NCBI GenBank assembly: GCA_963576725.1
Contig: OY755238.1
Coordinates: 31,180,145-31,244,144, forward strand
Reading direction: 5' to 3'
DNA from: Azorinus chamasolen
Lineage: Eukaryota > Mollusca > Bivalvia > Cardiida > Solecurtidae
Length of the DNA: 64,000 nt
Under the pieces are notes generated by a model. The model saw only the letters and a list, made by a program, of their open reading frames with translations, was not told the origin of the DNA and ran no database searches. Shown one piece after another: positions 20,357-32,644 of the stretch; within the stretch, counting starts at the first letter, position 1, and each line of letters starts with the position of its first letter. The translations under genes and the position numbers were made by a program.

Positions 20357-22190
20357 GTGACTGTTACTTCTCCTGTATCGTCGCACACCGGGTACTGGCC
20401 AGCCGGCCAGCAGGCAGTGGAGACCGTCAAACAGCCCTTTTTGGCTAGTCTGCCTTCTCCTTCTGGTCCCTCTTCTGTTTCAACCCTTGTATCAAAGGGT
20501 TTGCAACCAGTTTTGACCGACAGAGTGCTTCTTTCCACAGACAAATCCAATTTCAACTCCGGGCTTCTTTGACTCAAGTCATATTAGCCCTACCAAGCAA
20601 CCTTCACCTCGTTTGATTAGAAAACGTAGGTGGGATCGCTCTGGCTCTTCTGAATATCGTCGGAGCAGATCTCATAGACGCCACCGGCGATATTCTTCTT
20701 CCCTTTCCTCAGACAGCTCCTCTAACGGTCATAGGCGCAGTCGGTCTTATTACTCTTCAGGAAGTAGACAGTCATCTTCGGAATCGCCGTCGGCACGCTC
20801 CCACCGTTCCGCACTCCGCTCTACCTACTACAGACATGTAGCGTTTGAAGTGAATTCCTCTCTTCAGAGTTATGTCCCTCAAGGGATAACCCCTATTCAA
20901 CATATCCGTCCTAACCCGGACCCTGTTGTTTCCTCCTTTATGGAGGGGGTCCCCTCTTCTTCAGTGGCGAATAACACAAATACTACTGTATTTAACCCAC
21001 TTCCTCCTCGTATTCCTCCGACAGCCACTGTCAGTAGGGCTCCGTCGGATTCAGACAGGAAGGATACTCTGTCTGTATTGGCTCCACAGGATGATCCTCT
21101 ACTTAGAGAATCTGAACAGGTGGCTCCAATTTCCAATGTGGAAGAGTCTCTCTCTTCAGTTGTTGAATAGACAGACACTCCCTCCTTCTCTTTTGAGAGA
21201 GCATGTGAGGATTGCTTCGCTGCTCCCCCACCCCCTTTCCGTCTGCCCTAGACCCCAACTTCCTACCAATAGAGAGACTAAACTCTCTTCTTGACAGCGA
21301 GTACAGGCAGAAAGAGGAGAGTTGCAGTCCTCTGCCAAGAACAAGTCCTATCTGCCTCTCTCCTGCGGGGTTACAGCCCGTCTGCCGTCTGACGCGGACT
21401 TCTGCTCAAGACCAGCGTCGGGTTGGATGGCTTCTAGCAAAATGATGAAATCTTTTGCTCATCCATCTTCGCTTAAATTGCCAGCCTCTCCTGACTCTCA
21501 TCAGGGTCTGCTTGACAAAATTCCACTTCTTGATGCAGACTGCGGTGTGGTTGGAATTTCTGCTAGTTCTCCCTCCATTTCCATGTCTTGTTTGGAAAGG
21601 TGGGAATTACGTCAGCGCCAACAAATAGGAATAGCTTCCAATGTAGACCTTCTTGCCGCTGCTCTTTTGGAAGAGCTCTCACATGAGAATTCCTCCTCCA
21701 AAGTTACTCAGCGGCTGGCCTTTCAGCTCGGACTTTCAGCCCAGCTCTCTATAGGTTTAGGCTTTGGTTTAACTGCAGAGATGCTTCGCGCTAGGCGTGA
21801 TAGTTACATGCAGTCTGCCTCAGTCCTTCTGGATACATCCAAGGATGTTCTTAGGGCCCTTCCCTTTTCCACTGAACTTCTCTTTGGAGGTCAGTTAAGG
21901 GCGAAGGAGGAGGCAGACAGGAACCTTGCCATCAGCTCTATCCTCAAGAGCTCTCCCCTTGGAGGATACCTAAGATCCCTGCCACTCATGGCAAAGCTAA
22001 GGATCCTTCCAAGTCGGGATCTAAGAAGTCTCATAAGCAAATGGGTCCTCAACAGAGACCCTCTGCTAAGAGCGGTTTAGGCCCAGTCTCTGCTCCTCCA
22101 CCTTCAGGCCGTGGCCGAGGTTCAGGACATAGGTCTCAGGGTCCCCCCTCTTCCTTTAAGAGGCCGGGGTCCTCGCGGCATCAGCCCTAG
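20357..22190 (+). pseudogene. DIRS gag-like region, copy 2 (SR-rich, ORF1)
   Basis: Open frame 20613-21170 starts MIRKRRWDRSGSSEYRRSRS and is rich in Arg/Ser, then Pro/Ser, and ends VEESLSSVVE with a TAG at 21168. The same frame continues past the stop with PSFSFERACEDCFA and LNSLLDSEYRQ. A frameshift near 21310 leads to 21322-22080 (LPLSCGVTARLPSDADFCS, then helical sequence LDTSKDVLRALPFSTELLFG). This layout (basic SR segment, acidic segment, ACEDCF, helical capsid-like C-terminus) fits DIRS ORF1. One stop and one frameshift disable it. A homologous ACEDCF-like block (TCEDCF) is at 51294. Confidence 0.62.
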
Positions 22191-22220
22191 GGACTCGCCC
22201 TATCTGCCCCCCTCCCTCCA

Positions 22221-22465
22221 GTGATCGGACCTTCTCTTCCTGTGGGTTCCAGACTTTTACACTTTGTCTCGGCCTGGCGTAATATCACTCAAGACCCTTG
22301 GACACTTTCTGTCATAGAGTCAGGCGATCGCATTCCGCTGAATCATCGGCCTCCTCTTTCCAGGGTCCCCATTCAGTTATTGTCGGATCACCCCCACATG
22401 CAGGACGCTGTGGCGTCTCTTCTGCACAAGGGGGGTGTAGAAAGGGTTCGGAATGAGAACTCCCC
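22221..22465 (+). pseudogene. DIRS-type reverse transcriptase, N-terminal fragment
   Basis: The frame reads VGSRLLHFVSAWRNITQDPW, then IPLNHRPPLSRVPIQLL, LLHKGGVERV and NSPGFY. The GxRLxxFxxxWxxIxxDPW...PP...V....GAxExV....GFY series is the start of DIRS reverse transcriptase, just before the GFYS..FLVPKK motif. Homology stops at GFY, and the sequence passes within about 75 bp into the right inverted repeat. An internal deletion removed the rest of the pol region. Confidence 0.7.
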
Positions 22466-22539
22466 GGGTTTCTACTTACCTGCTATAAAAGGGATGGCCC
22501 TCCTCCTACCCCGCAGATTATGTTATAATTTTAGGGAGC

Positions 22540-22680
22540 ATAACCAATGTAGAAACGTGGCGTTGTTTGGGTAAGTTAATATATAGGCATGGGTGCAGGC
22601 GTGCCATGCGGTACTTGCAGACTTTTTTTCGGTCGTAGGTAAACAATAATAGCCATAGGCAGATTTCACAGCAGGTAAGT
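22540..22680 (-). repeat. Right inverted terminal repeat of the DIRS-like element
   Basis: This is the inverted partner of 16459-16600. It ends AGCAGGTAAG. Beyond it the G-type hairpin GTGACTATTTTTAACAAAAG begins at about 22714. Confidence 0.7.
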
Positions 22681-23207
22681 ATTTCTGACTAAAACAGATT
22701 TTTCATTTAATGTGACTATTTTTAACAAAAGAATAGTCACATAACACTCGATTCATGAGAACGTCCATCCGTCTGTCTGTCCAATTTTAATTTCTCTGAG
22801 CGGTTTCTCCAAAACCATTGGTTGGACTTTCATGATCATAACCATGCCTTAGTCTAAGTTGTGCATATATTATTCCAGTTTTGGTTCGATGACTTTGTGC
22901 AGAGTTACCGGATTTTTACATGGAAATTTTGTCCATAATTATGGTTTCTGTTCAGAGTCTGCTTTGGAAATTATATTAGATCTGATTCTACAGTTTTATC
23001 AATACCAGTATCCGTACATATTCCATTACAAAAAATGTCATTATTTCTTACATGAATATTGAACAGGGAAAGGGTTGATACCTGAATTCATTTCATTAAT
23101 ATTCATAATGTGTGTTCATGTCTTCATGAATATTAATCGGGTTAAAGGTTCATACAATATTCTTATTTTGCAAACAAGTTTTTCATAATACATGTGATAT
23201 GTTTCAG

Positions 23208-23784
23208 TCCATGGATCATCTAGAGTCATTTTCAAGTTTGCTGCACTTTGATGGACAGGGGGTGGGGCAAAAGGTGAGAACTGACTCTTACAGACCACAG
23301 CAATGTGTTAATAATATCCAGCAACCCAGTGGAGATTGTCAGTCTACCACAACCCAGCGACCTGACACATTCCAGCAACCTGGTACAAACCAGCAGCCTA
23401 CTACAAACCAGCAACCTGACACAAACCAGAAACCCAGTGGTGACAGGCAGCCAGGCACAATGCAGCCACCTGATATGCACCAGGGACCTGACACGAACCA
23501 GCGACATAACACGAACCTTAATGACCTTGCTAGGCCTCAGATAACTAGTATTTTTCGAGACCCTGATCAGACAGAGTCGAAAAATTCTTATTCTAACACA
23601 CAGGTGAATGACAGAGGTAGAACAGAACCAAAACAAAAGACGGAAGAAAGAAATGATGAAGGTAATTGCAGAGCAACAAAACTCCAGGGACTGATTGATA
23701 ACTCACAGAAGCCATCTTCAAAGCAACTGAAAGACAAGAAAGTTATAAATAGAGAGCATACTGATATGAATATAACTGAAGCAG
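23208..23784 (+). CDS. Candidate RLR linker exon, Gln/Pro/Thr-rich
   Basis: A TATGTTTCAG acceptor is followed by 577 nt open in phase 0 and a good GCAG|GTAAGA donor in phase 1. The protein starts SMDHLESFSSLLHFDGQGVG. It then has a hydrophilic low-complexity run (residues about 30-110) of short units such as QQPGTNQQPTTNQQPDTNQ, and ends with a Lys/Asp-rich stretch. No domain was recognised; it looks like a disordered linker. Its phase-1 end fits the phase-1 start of the helicase exon at 36923, which is the main reason to place it in the same gene between an unseen N-terminal signalling domain and the helicase. That link is an inference, since intermediate exons could exist. Confidence 0.5.
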
Positions 23785-25209
23785 GTAAGACTGAACCCTT
23801 TCCCTATTTAACTTTTATTCAAGATTATATAACATCATTAATATTTATGAACAGAATCATTAAAATTGGAAATTGAAAGGTGGTGTAAATTCAGATCTAT
23901 AAAATAGTATAAGCAAACATGAGCTGTATGAGCTGTCTTATCTGGGCCTACTCTTTGCAGATATGTGAAAATGTGTTTATATGAAAGAATGGGTTTAAGG
24001 CATGGCTTATGCATTTAGAGCTTGATGAACACTTTACCTCATAACTAGTCATGCAAGAATTTCTTTTTTTAGCTCGTCTGTTTCGAACTATTGTGATCAC
24101 TGGGTCATAGTTGTAGTTGTCGTGCAAAAACTTAAGTTGAGCTCATTACTCAGTATATGAGGTATCAACATGAAATTTCAGAGGTATATGTAAATCATTG
24201 AGTATCATAGGTCTTGATTTCAAAAGTTTGGAGTTATGGCGCTTTATTTTTTTCAAAACGTTTAAATTTAGCTGGACAAGCACTATATTCAGACTAGCGT
24301 TGGCGCCTCACGCGGCTCTTGTTATAATGTTATATGAACATATAATTTTGGTCATGTGAGAAACTGTTATTTCATAGGCAAACAGAGCAGACTCTGATTG
24401 GATGGCCCCTACCAGGGCTGTCTGATCTGGGTCAACTCAGTTAGCAAAGGCATTAAAATTATCTTTATCAGGTAAAGGGGTTAGCCTTAACCTTCATGCA
24501 AACAGAATATACCCAGATTGCATGGCTCCAGGTCTGGAGCTCCTCTGTTGCATATGAAATTATAATACATCTACAAATCCTGTGTACCTATTCCATCATA
24601 AAATAATCAGTAAATATACTAAATACATGTTCATGATGTCAATATTTCTTACATAAATTTCAACAGGTAAGGGGTAAATGCAAAAAAAGGAATTTGTTGC
24701 AAAAAACTATGTAGATCAATGTAATTAAGTAACACCAACCCTTTATAAACATGCACATGTATGCATTAGCAAACATATTAGGCCGAGATCAGACAGTTTC
24801 TGTAGGATCTGTCCGGATAGAGTCTGCCTTATATGCTTATGGAATAATATAGATGATATTCTACAGTTTCTGTAATGTAACCAGGGCTGAAAATTCCTGT
24901 TTCTTTATGCCAGTCTGAAACTTCAGCCAAGCAAGTTTCGTAAAGACACCGTTTCATATGTTAATATTACAAACCATTTGTCCGAGAGAGACATCTTTTC
25001 ACATTGAGTAAACCTGGCAAACTGAGTAGACCTAGATCAGACCTAGATCACCTTTTAGGTTAAGTACAGTGTTGACTCATTATTGTTTACTTAGTCTTAA
25101 CTCATTCCCTCATAATTATGCCTTTTGATGCTTCTGTAAAAGTTTTTTTCTGATTTGCTCCATAAGAGCATATGCTCTATTCCTTCATCACAATTGTTTC
25201 AAAACTACA
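23785..25209 (+). other. Presumed RLR intron, hairpin debris
   Basis: A short element remnant lies at 24069-24322 (TTTTTAGCTCGTCTGTTTCG to GCGCCTCACGCGGCTCTTGT), with one decayed AGACAGCT-type hairpin at 24375-24445. No further exon was recognised. Confidence 0.45.
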
Positions 25210-25214
25210 CATTT

Positions 25215-26340
25215 AAGCCGGATTTTCGAGAAAGATCTAGGCTTATAGTTTGGCGAAAACCGGACTCGAGCGGTCGGGAGGGCGGGCTGGTGGGTTAGCG
25301 GGCGGAAGGACTAGCGGCGTGCCGTCGTTAACAAAACTTAAACATTGCTTATAACTTCTGAATTACTTAAGCTACACAATTCATATATGGTATGCATATG
25401 GCTTGGGTAAAGGCCTTTCACTTGATACAAGGATACATGAAATCAGGTCAAGGTCACTATTTCAAATTTTTTGTCATTTTTAACAAACTTTAACATTGCT
25501 AAAACTTCTGAACTACAAATGCTGGGCAATTCATCTTCGATATACAGATGGTTTTGGTAAAGGCCTTTCAGTTGATATTAAGATATTTGAAATAAGGTAA
25601 AGTTCAAGGTCACTCTTTTAAAAACTTTTTAACAAACTTTAACATTTTGCTATATTTGTGATCCAGGAACGCTAGGGAATTCACCTTTGGTATTCAGATA
25701 GCTTTGGTAAGGACCTTACAGATGACAAAGATACCTGAAATCAGGTCAAGGTCTATTTTTTTGAAAACTTGGCTGTCATTACAATTTTGGACTACATATG
25801 CTAGACAATTCATATTTGGTATGCAGATAGCTTTGGTGAAGGTCTTTCATTTGGTACAAGATACAAAATGTACATGAAATCAGATCAAGGTCAAGGTCAC
25901 TATTGTAAAAACTTTACCATTTTTAACAAACTTTAACATTGCTATAACTTCTGAACTAAAAATGCTAGACAGTTCATCTTTGGTGTACAGATGGCTTTGG
26001 TAAAGTCCTTTAAGTTGATATAAAGATATTTGAAATTAGGTCAAGGTCAAGGTAACTATTTTTACAAGTTGGCCATTATTGAAAAACTTCAACATTTTAT
26101 CTTAGCTTCTAAACCTCTTATACTAGACAATTCATATATGGTATGAAGATAGCTTTGATGAAGGCCTTTCAGTTAATACCTGAAATCAGGTCACGGTTAA
26201 TATCACTATCATGAAAACTTGGATTTCCTTAAAATATTGGTATAACTTCTGAACTACATATGCTAGACAATTTATATTTGGTATGCAGATAGCTTGGATG
26301 ATGGTCTTTTTGTTGAAAAAATCTGGCTTTAATGTGGTTT
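25215..26340 (+). mobile_element. K-type tandem element
   Basis: It starts AGCCGGATTTTCGAGAAAGA and CGAAAACCGGACTCGAGCGG, then about six units of roughly 150-165 bp. Each carries TTTAACATTGCTA, ACTTCTGAACTAC, GCTAGACAATTCAT, GGTATGCAGATAGCTTTGG and TGAAATCAGGTCAAGG. The 3' end is not distinct. It lies just upstream of the nested complex. Confidence 0.55.
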
Positions 26341-28799
26341 GCGCATTTTGTGTTTGTATTACTTTTTAGCTCACCTGGCACAAAGAGCCAAGGTGAGCTA
26401 TTGGGATGATCCTGTGTCCGGCGTCCGTCGTCGTGCGTATGTGGGTATGTGCGTCGTGCGTACGTGCGGGCGTCAACAATTTACTTAAGCATCTTCTTCT
26501 CTGGAACCACAAAGCCAAGAGTATTGATATTTGGTATGTAGCATGATGTAATGGTCCTCTACAAAGATTGTTCAAATTATGTCCCATGGGCCAAAAATGG
26601 CCCTGCCCTGGGGCTTATCAGTTTTTCATAGGAAAATCTTTTAAAATCTTCTTCTCTGAAACTGTAAGGCCAAGACCTTTGATATTTGGTTTGTAGCATG
26701 ATCTAATGGTCCACTACTAAGATTTACAAATTATGACCCCTGGGCCAAAAATGGTCCGCGCCGGGGCGTATCAGTTTTTATAGGAAAATCTTTAAAAATC
26801 TTCTTCTCTGAAACTGTAAAGCATAGACCTTTGATATTTGGTATGTAGCATGATCTAATGGTCCTCTACTAAGATTGTTCAAATTATGGCCCCTGGGCCA
26901 AAAATGGCCCCACCCCAGGGCTTATCAGTTTTTCATAGGAAAATCTTTAAAAATCTTCTTCTCTGAAATTGTAAGGCATAGACCTTTGGTATTTGGTATG
27001 TAGCATGATCTAATGGTCCTCTACTAAGATTGTTCAAATTATGACCCCTGGGCCAAAAATGGCCCCGCCCTGGGGCTTATCAGTTTTTCCTAGGAAAATC
27101 TTTAAAAATCTTCTTCTCTAAAATTATAAGGTATAGACCTTTGATATTTGGTATGTAGCATTATCTAATGGTCCTCTACCAAGATTAATCAAATTATGAC
27201 CCCTGGACCAAAAATGGCTAAGCCCTGGGGCTTTTCATATGAAAATCTTTAAAAATGTTCTCGTCCAAAACTGTAAGGTCTAGACACTTGGTATTTGGTA
27301 TGTAGCATCATCTAATGGTTTTTTACCAAGATTGTTCAAATTATTACCCCTGGGTTGAAAATGGCCCGCCCCGGGGCATATCAGTTTTTCATAGGAAAGT
27401 ATTAAAAAATCTTCTTCTCTTAAAAATCTTTAAAAGTCTTCTCTGAAATTGTAAGGCATAGACCTTTGATATTTGGTATGTTGCATTATCTAATAGTCCT
27501 CTACTAAGATTGTCCAAATTATGACCCCAGGATCAAAAATGGCCCCGCCCTGGGGCTTATCAGGTTTTAAAAGATCTTCTCCTCCAAATCTGTAAAGTCT
27601 AGACCCTTATATTTGGTATGTAGCATCATCTAATGGTTTTCTACCAAGATTTTCAAATTATGACTCTGGGCCAAAAATGGCCCCGCCCTAGGGCTTATCA
27701 GTTTTTCATATGAAAATGGTTATGAATCTCCTTCTCTAAAACTGTAAGGCCGAGACCTTTAATATTTAGTATGTAGCGTTATCTAATAGTTTTCTACCAA
27801 GATTGTTCAAATTATGACCCCTTGGTTGAAAATGGCCCTGCCCCAGAGCATATCAGTTTTTAGCTCACCAGACAACAAAATGCTCAGGGTGAGCTTTTGT
27901 GATCACCCTTTGTCCGTCGTCCGTCGTCTGTCTGCGTGCGTCGTGCGTCTTCCATCGTTCGTCGTCCGTCGTCAACAATTTGAACCTTTAAAAATCTTCT
28001 CCTTTGAATCTACAGGGATCTCAACTTTCATCTTTGGCACATAGCATCATATTCAGGTCCTCTACAAAAGTTATATAAATTATGCCCCTGGGGTCAAAAT
28101 TGACCCCGCCCCAGGGGTGCCTTGTTTTCAATAGAAACATATAGTAAAACTTTGAAAATCTTCTCCTCTGAAACCAGAAGGTTCTCAGCTTTCATATTGG
28201 CACATAGCATCATGTTCAGGTGCTCTACAAAAGTTATATAAATTATGGCCCTGGGGTCAAAATTCGCCCTGCCCAAGGGGTGGGCAGTTTTCAATAGAAT
28301 CATATAGTGCAAACTTTGAAAATCTTCTCCTCTGAAACTGGAAGGTTCTCAGCTTCATATTTAGCACATAGCATCATGTTCAGGTCCTCTACAAAAGTTA
28401 TATAAATTATGGCCCTGGGGTCAAAATTGGCCCGCCCCAGGGGTCGGCAGTTTTCAATAGAAACAAATAGTGAAATCTTTGAAATTCTTCTTCTCTGAAA
28501 CTGGAAGGCTCTCAGTTTTCATATTTGGCACATAGCATCATGTTCAGGTCCTCTACAAAAGTTATATAAATTATGGCCCCAGGGTCAAAATTGGCCCGCC
28601 CCAGGGGTGGGCAGTTTTCAATAGAAACAAATAGTGAAATCTTTGAAAATCTTCTCCTCTGAAACTGGAAGGTTCTCAGCTTTCATATTTGGCACATAGC
28701 ATCATGTTCAGGTCCTCTACATTAGTTATATTATTTATTGCCCCGGGGTTAAAATTGGCCCCGCCCCAGGGGTGGGCAGTTTTCAATAGAAACAAATAG

Positions 28800-31700
28800 T
28801 GAAATCTTTGAAAATCTTCTTGTCTGAAACTGGAAGGTTCTCAGCTTTCATATTTGGCACATAGCATCATGTTCAGGTCCTCTACAAAAGTTATATAAAT
28901 TATGGCCGTAGGGTCAAAATTTGCCCCGCTCCAGGGGTGGGCAGTTTTCAATAGAAACAAATAGTGAAATCTTTGAAAATAAACTGGAAGGCTCTCAGCT
29001 TTCATTTTTGGCACATAGCATCATGTTCAGGTCCTCTACAAAAGTTATATAAATTATGGCCGCTGGGTCAAAATTGGCCCCACCTCAGGGGTGGGCAGTT
29101 TTCAATAGAAACAAATGGTGAAATCTTTGAAAATCTTTTCCTCTGAAACTGGAAGGTTCTCAGCTTTCATATTTGGCACATAGCATCATGTTCAGGTCCT
29201 CTACAACAGTTATATAAAAGTATGGCACCGGGGTCAAAATTTGCCCTGCCCCAGGGGTGGGCAGTTTTCAATAGAAACAAATAGTGAAATCTTTGAAAAT
29301 CTTCTTCTCTGAAACTGGAAGGCTCTCAGTTTTCATATTTGGCACATAGCATCATGTTCAGGTCCTCTACAAAAGTTATATAAATTATGGCCCCAGGGTC
29401 AAAATTGGCCCGCCCCAGGGGTGGGCAGTTTTCAATAGAAACAAATAGTGAAATCTTTGAAAATCTTCTGCTCTGAAACTGGAAGGTTCTCAGCTTTCAT
29501 ATTTGGCACATAGCATCATGTTCAGGTCCTCTACATTAGTTATATTATTTATGGCCCCGGGGTCAAAATTGGCCCCGCCCCTGGGGTGGGCAGTTATCAA
29601 TAGAAACAAATAGTGAAATCTTTGAAAATCTTCTTCTCTGAAACTAGAAGGCTCTTAGCTTTCATATTTGGCACATAGCATCATGTTCAGGTCCTCTACA
29701 TTAGTTATATTATTTATGGCCCCGGGGTTAAAATTGGCCCCGCCCCAGGGGTGGGCGGTTTTCAATAGAAACAAATAGTGAAATCTTTGAAAATCTTCTT
29801 GTCTGAAACTGGAAGGTTCTCAGCTTTCATATTTGGCACATAGCATCATGTTCAGGTCCTCTACAAAAGTTATATAAATTATGGCCCTAGGGTCAAAATT
29901 TGCCCCGCTCCAGGGGTGGGCAGTTTTCAATAGAAACAAATAGTGAAATCTTTGAAAATAAACTGGAAGGCTCTCAGCTTTCATTTTTGGCACATAGCAT
30001 CATGTTCAGGTCCTCTACAAAAGTTATATAAATTATGGCCGCTGGGTCAAAATTGGCCCCACCTCAGGGGTGGGCAGTTTTCAATAGAAACAAATGGTGA
30101 AATCTTTGAAAATCTTTTCCTCTGAAACTGGAAGGTTCTCAGCTTTCATATTTGGCACATAGCATCATGTTCAGGTCCTCTACAACAGTTATATAAAAGT
30201 ATGGCACCGGGGTCAAAATTTGCCCTGCCCCAGGGGTGGGCAGTTTTCAATAGAAACAAATAGTGAAATCTTTGAAAATCTTCTTCTCTGAAACTGGAAG
30301 GCTCTCAGTTTTCATATTTGGCACATAGCATCATGTTCAGGTCCTCTACAAAAGTTACATAAATTATGGCCCCAGGGTCAAAATTGGCCCGCCCCAGGGG
30401 TGGGCAGTTTTCAATAGAAACAAATAGTGAAATCTTTGAAAATCTTCTCCTCTGAAACTGGAAGGTTCTCAGCTTTCATATTTGGCACATAGCATCATGT
30501 TCAGGTCCTCTACATTAGTTATATTATTTATGGCCCCGGGGTCAAAATTGGCCCCGCCCCTGGGGTGGGCAGTTATCAATAGAAACAAATAGTGAAATCT
30601 TTGAAAATCTTCTTCTCTGAAACTAGAAGGCTCTTAGCTTTCATATTTGGCACATAGCATCATGTTCAGGTCCTCTACATTAGTTATATTATTTATGGCC
30701 CCGGGGTTAAAATTGGCCCCGCCCCAGGGGTGGGCAGTTTTCAATAGAAACAAATAGTGAAATCTTTGAAAATCTTCTTGTCTGAAACTGGAAGGTTCTC
30801 AGCTTTCATATTTGGCACATAGCATCATGTTCAGGTCCTCTACAAAAGTTATATAAATTATGGCCGTAGGGTCAAAATTTGCCCCGCTCCAGGGGTGGGC
30901 AGTTTTCAATAGAAACAAATAGTGAAATCTTTGAAAATAAACTGGAAGGCTCTCAGCTTTCATTTTTGGCACATAGCATCATGTTCAGGTCCTCTACAAA
31001 AGTTATATAAATTATGGCCGCTGGGTCAAAATTGGCCCCACCTCAGAGGTGGGCAGTTTTCAATAGAAACAAATGGTGAAATCTTTGAAAATCTTTTCCT
31101 CTGAAACTGGAAGGTTCTCAGCTTTCATATTTGGCACATAGCATCATGTTCAGGTCCTCTACAACAGTTATATAAAAGTATGGCACCGGGGTCAAAATTT
31201 GCCCTGCCCCAGGGGTGGGCAGTTTTCAATAGAAACAAATAGTGAAATCTTTGAAAATCTTCTTCTCTGAAACTGGAAGGCTCTCAGTTTTCATATTTGG
31301 CACATAGCATCATGTTCAGGTCCTCTACAAAAGTTATATAAATTATGGCCCCAGGGTCAAAATTGGCCCGCCCCAGGGGTGGGCAGTTTTCAATAGAAAC
31401 AAATAGTGAAATCTTTGAAAATCTTCTCCTCTGAAACTGGAAGGTTCTCAGCTTTCATATTTGGCACATAGCATCATGTTCAGGTCCTCTACATTAGTTA
31501 TATTATTTATGGCCCCGGGGTCAAAATTGGCCCCGCCCCTGGGGTGGGCAGTTATCAATAGAAACAAATAGTGAAATCTTTGAAAATCTTCTTCTCTGAA
31601 ACTAGAAGGCTCTTAGCTTTCATATTTGGCACATAGCATCATGTTCAGGTCCTCTACATTAGTTATATTATTTATGGCCCCGGGGTTAAAATTGGCCCCG

Positions 31701-32500
31701 CCCCAGGGGTGGGCAGTTTTCAATAGAAACAAATAGTGAAATCTTTGAAAATCTTTTCCTCTGAAACTGGAAGGTTCTCAGCTTTCATATTTGGCACATA
31801 GCATCATGTTCAGGTCCTCTACAACAGTTATATAAAAGTATGGCACCGGGGTCAAAATTTGCCCTGCCCCAGGGGTGGGCAGTTTTCAATAGAAACAAAT
31901 AGTGAAATCTTTGAAAATCTTCTTCTCTGAAACTGGAAGGCTCTCAGCTTTCATATTTGGCACATAGCATCATGTTCAGGTCCTCTACAAAAGTTATATA
32001 AATTATGGCCGTAGGGTCAAAATTTGCCCCGCTCCAGGGGTGGGCAGTTTTCAATAGAAACAAATAGTGAAATCTTTGAAAATAAACTGGAAGGCTCTCA
32101 GCTTTCATTTTTGGCACATAGCATCATGTTCAGGTCCTCTACAAAAGTTATATAAATTATGGCCGCTGGGTCAAAATTGGCCCCACCTCAGGGGTGGGCA
32201 GTTTTCAATAGAAACAAATGGTGAAATCTTTGAAAATCTTTTCCTCTGAAACTGGAAGGTTCTCAGCTTTCATATTTGGCACATAGCATCATGTTCAGGT
32301 CCTCTACAACAGTTATATAAAAGTATGGCACCGGGGTCAAAATTTGCCCTGCCCCAGGGGTGGGCAGTTTTCAATAGAAACAAATAGTGAAATCTTTGAA
32401 AATCTTCTTCTCTGAAACTGGAAGGCTCTCAGCTTTCATATTTGGCACATAGCACCATGTTCAGGTCCTCTTCAAAAGTCATATAAATTATGGCCCTAGG
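28800..32500 (+). repeat. Higher-order tandem repeat, 979 bp period (six monomers)
   Basis: A monomer variant marked by TTTGAAAATAAACTGG (loss of the usual CTTCTTCTCTG) recurs at about 28975, 29954, 30933 and 32078. The spacings are 979, 979 and 1145 bp; the last equals 979 plus one extra monomer of 166. Neighbouring variants (TACATTAGTTATATTATTTA, AAAAGTATGGCACCGGGGTC) keep the same order in each block. Blocks look almost identical by eye, so the expansion is recent or is being homogenised. Confidence 0.82.
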
Positions 32501-32644
32501 CTCAAAATTGGCCCTGCCACAGGGGTGGGCAGTTTTCAATAGAAACATATTGAGAAAACGTTCAAAATCTTCTCGTCTGAAACTGGAAGGTTAATCTCAG
32601 CTTTCATATTTGGCTCATAGCATCATGTTCAGGTCCCCTACAAG

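Larger units (their letters stand above)
16459..22680 (+). mobile_element. DIRS-like retroelement, internally deleted, with inverted terminal repeats
   Basis: About 140 bp at the left end (16459-16600) recurs inverted at the right end (22540-22680). Shared blocks include TTACCTG, TGAAATCTGCC, GGCTATTATT, TCTGCAAGTAC, GCATGGCACGCC, CATGCCTATATATTAA and CCACGTTTCTAC. Between them are a gag-like zinc module and SR-rich region (16779-17900), an unrelated block with a foldback element (17930-20340), a second gag-like region (20357-22190) and the start of a DIRS-type reverse transcriptase (22221-22465). RT core, RNase H, methyltransferase-like and tyrosine recombinase domains are missing, so it cannot move by itself. 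Confidence 0.72.

Noticed and set aside
20347..20577. Minus-strand frame opposite gag copy 2
   Set aside because: The plus strand carries the DIRS Gag-like sequence and the minus frame shows no motif.
23232..23636. 134-residue minus-strand frame opposite the Q/P/T-rich exon
   Set aside because: It mirrors the low-complexity plus-strand repeat, lacks splice or promoter context, and reads as a Val/Cys/Arg-rich artefact.
28964..32249. Four identical 60-residue open frames (28964, 29943, 30922, 32067)
   Set aside because: They fall exactly on the same monomer of the tandem array, start at a non-ATG codon and have no coding-like properties. They repeat because the DNA repeats.
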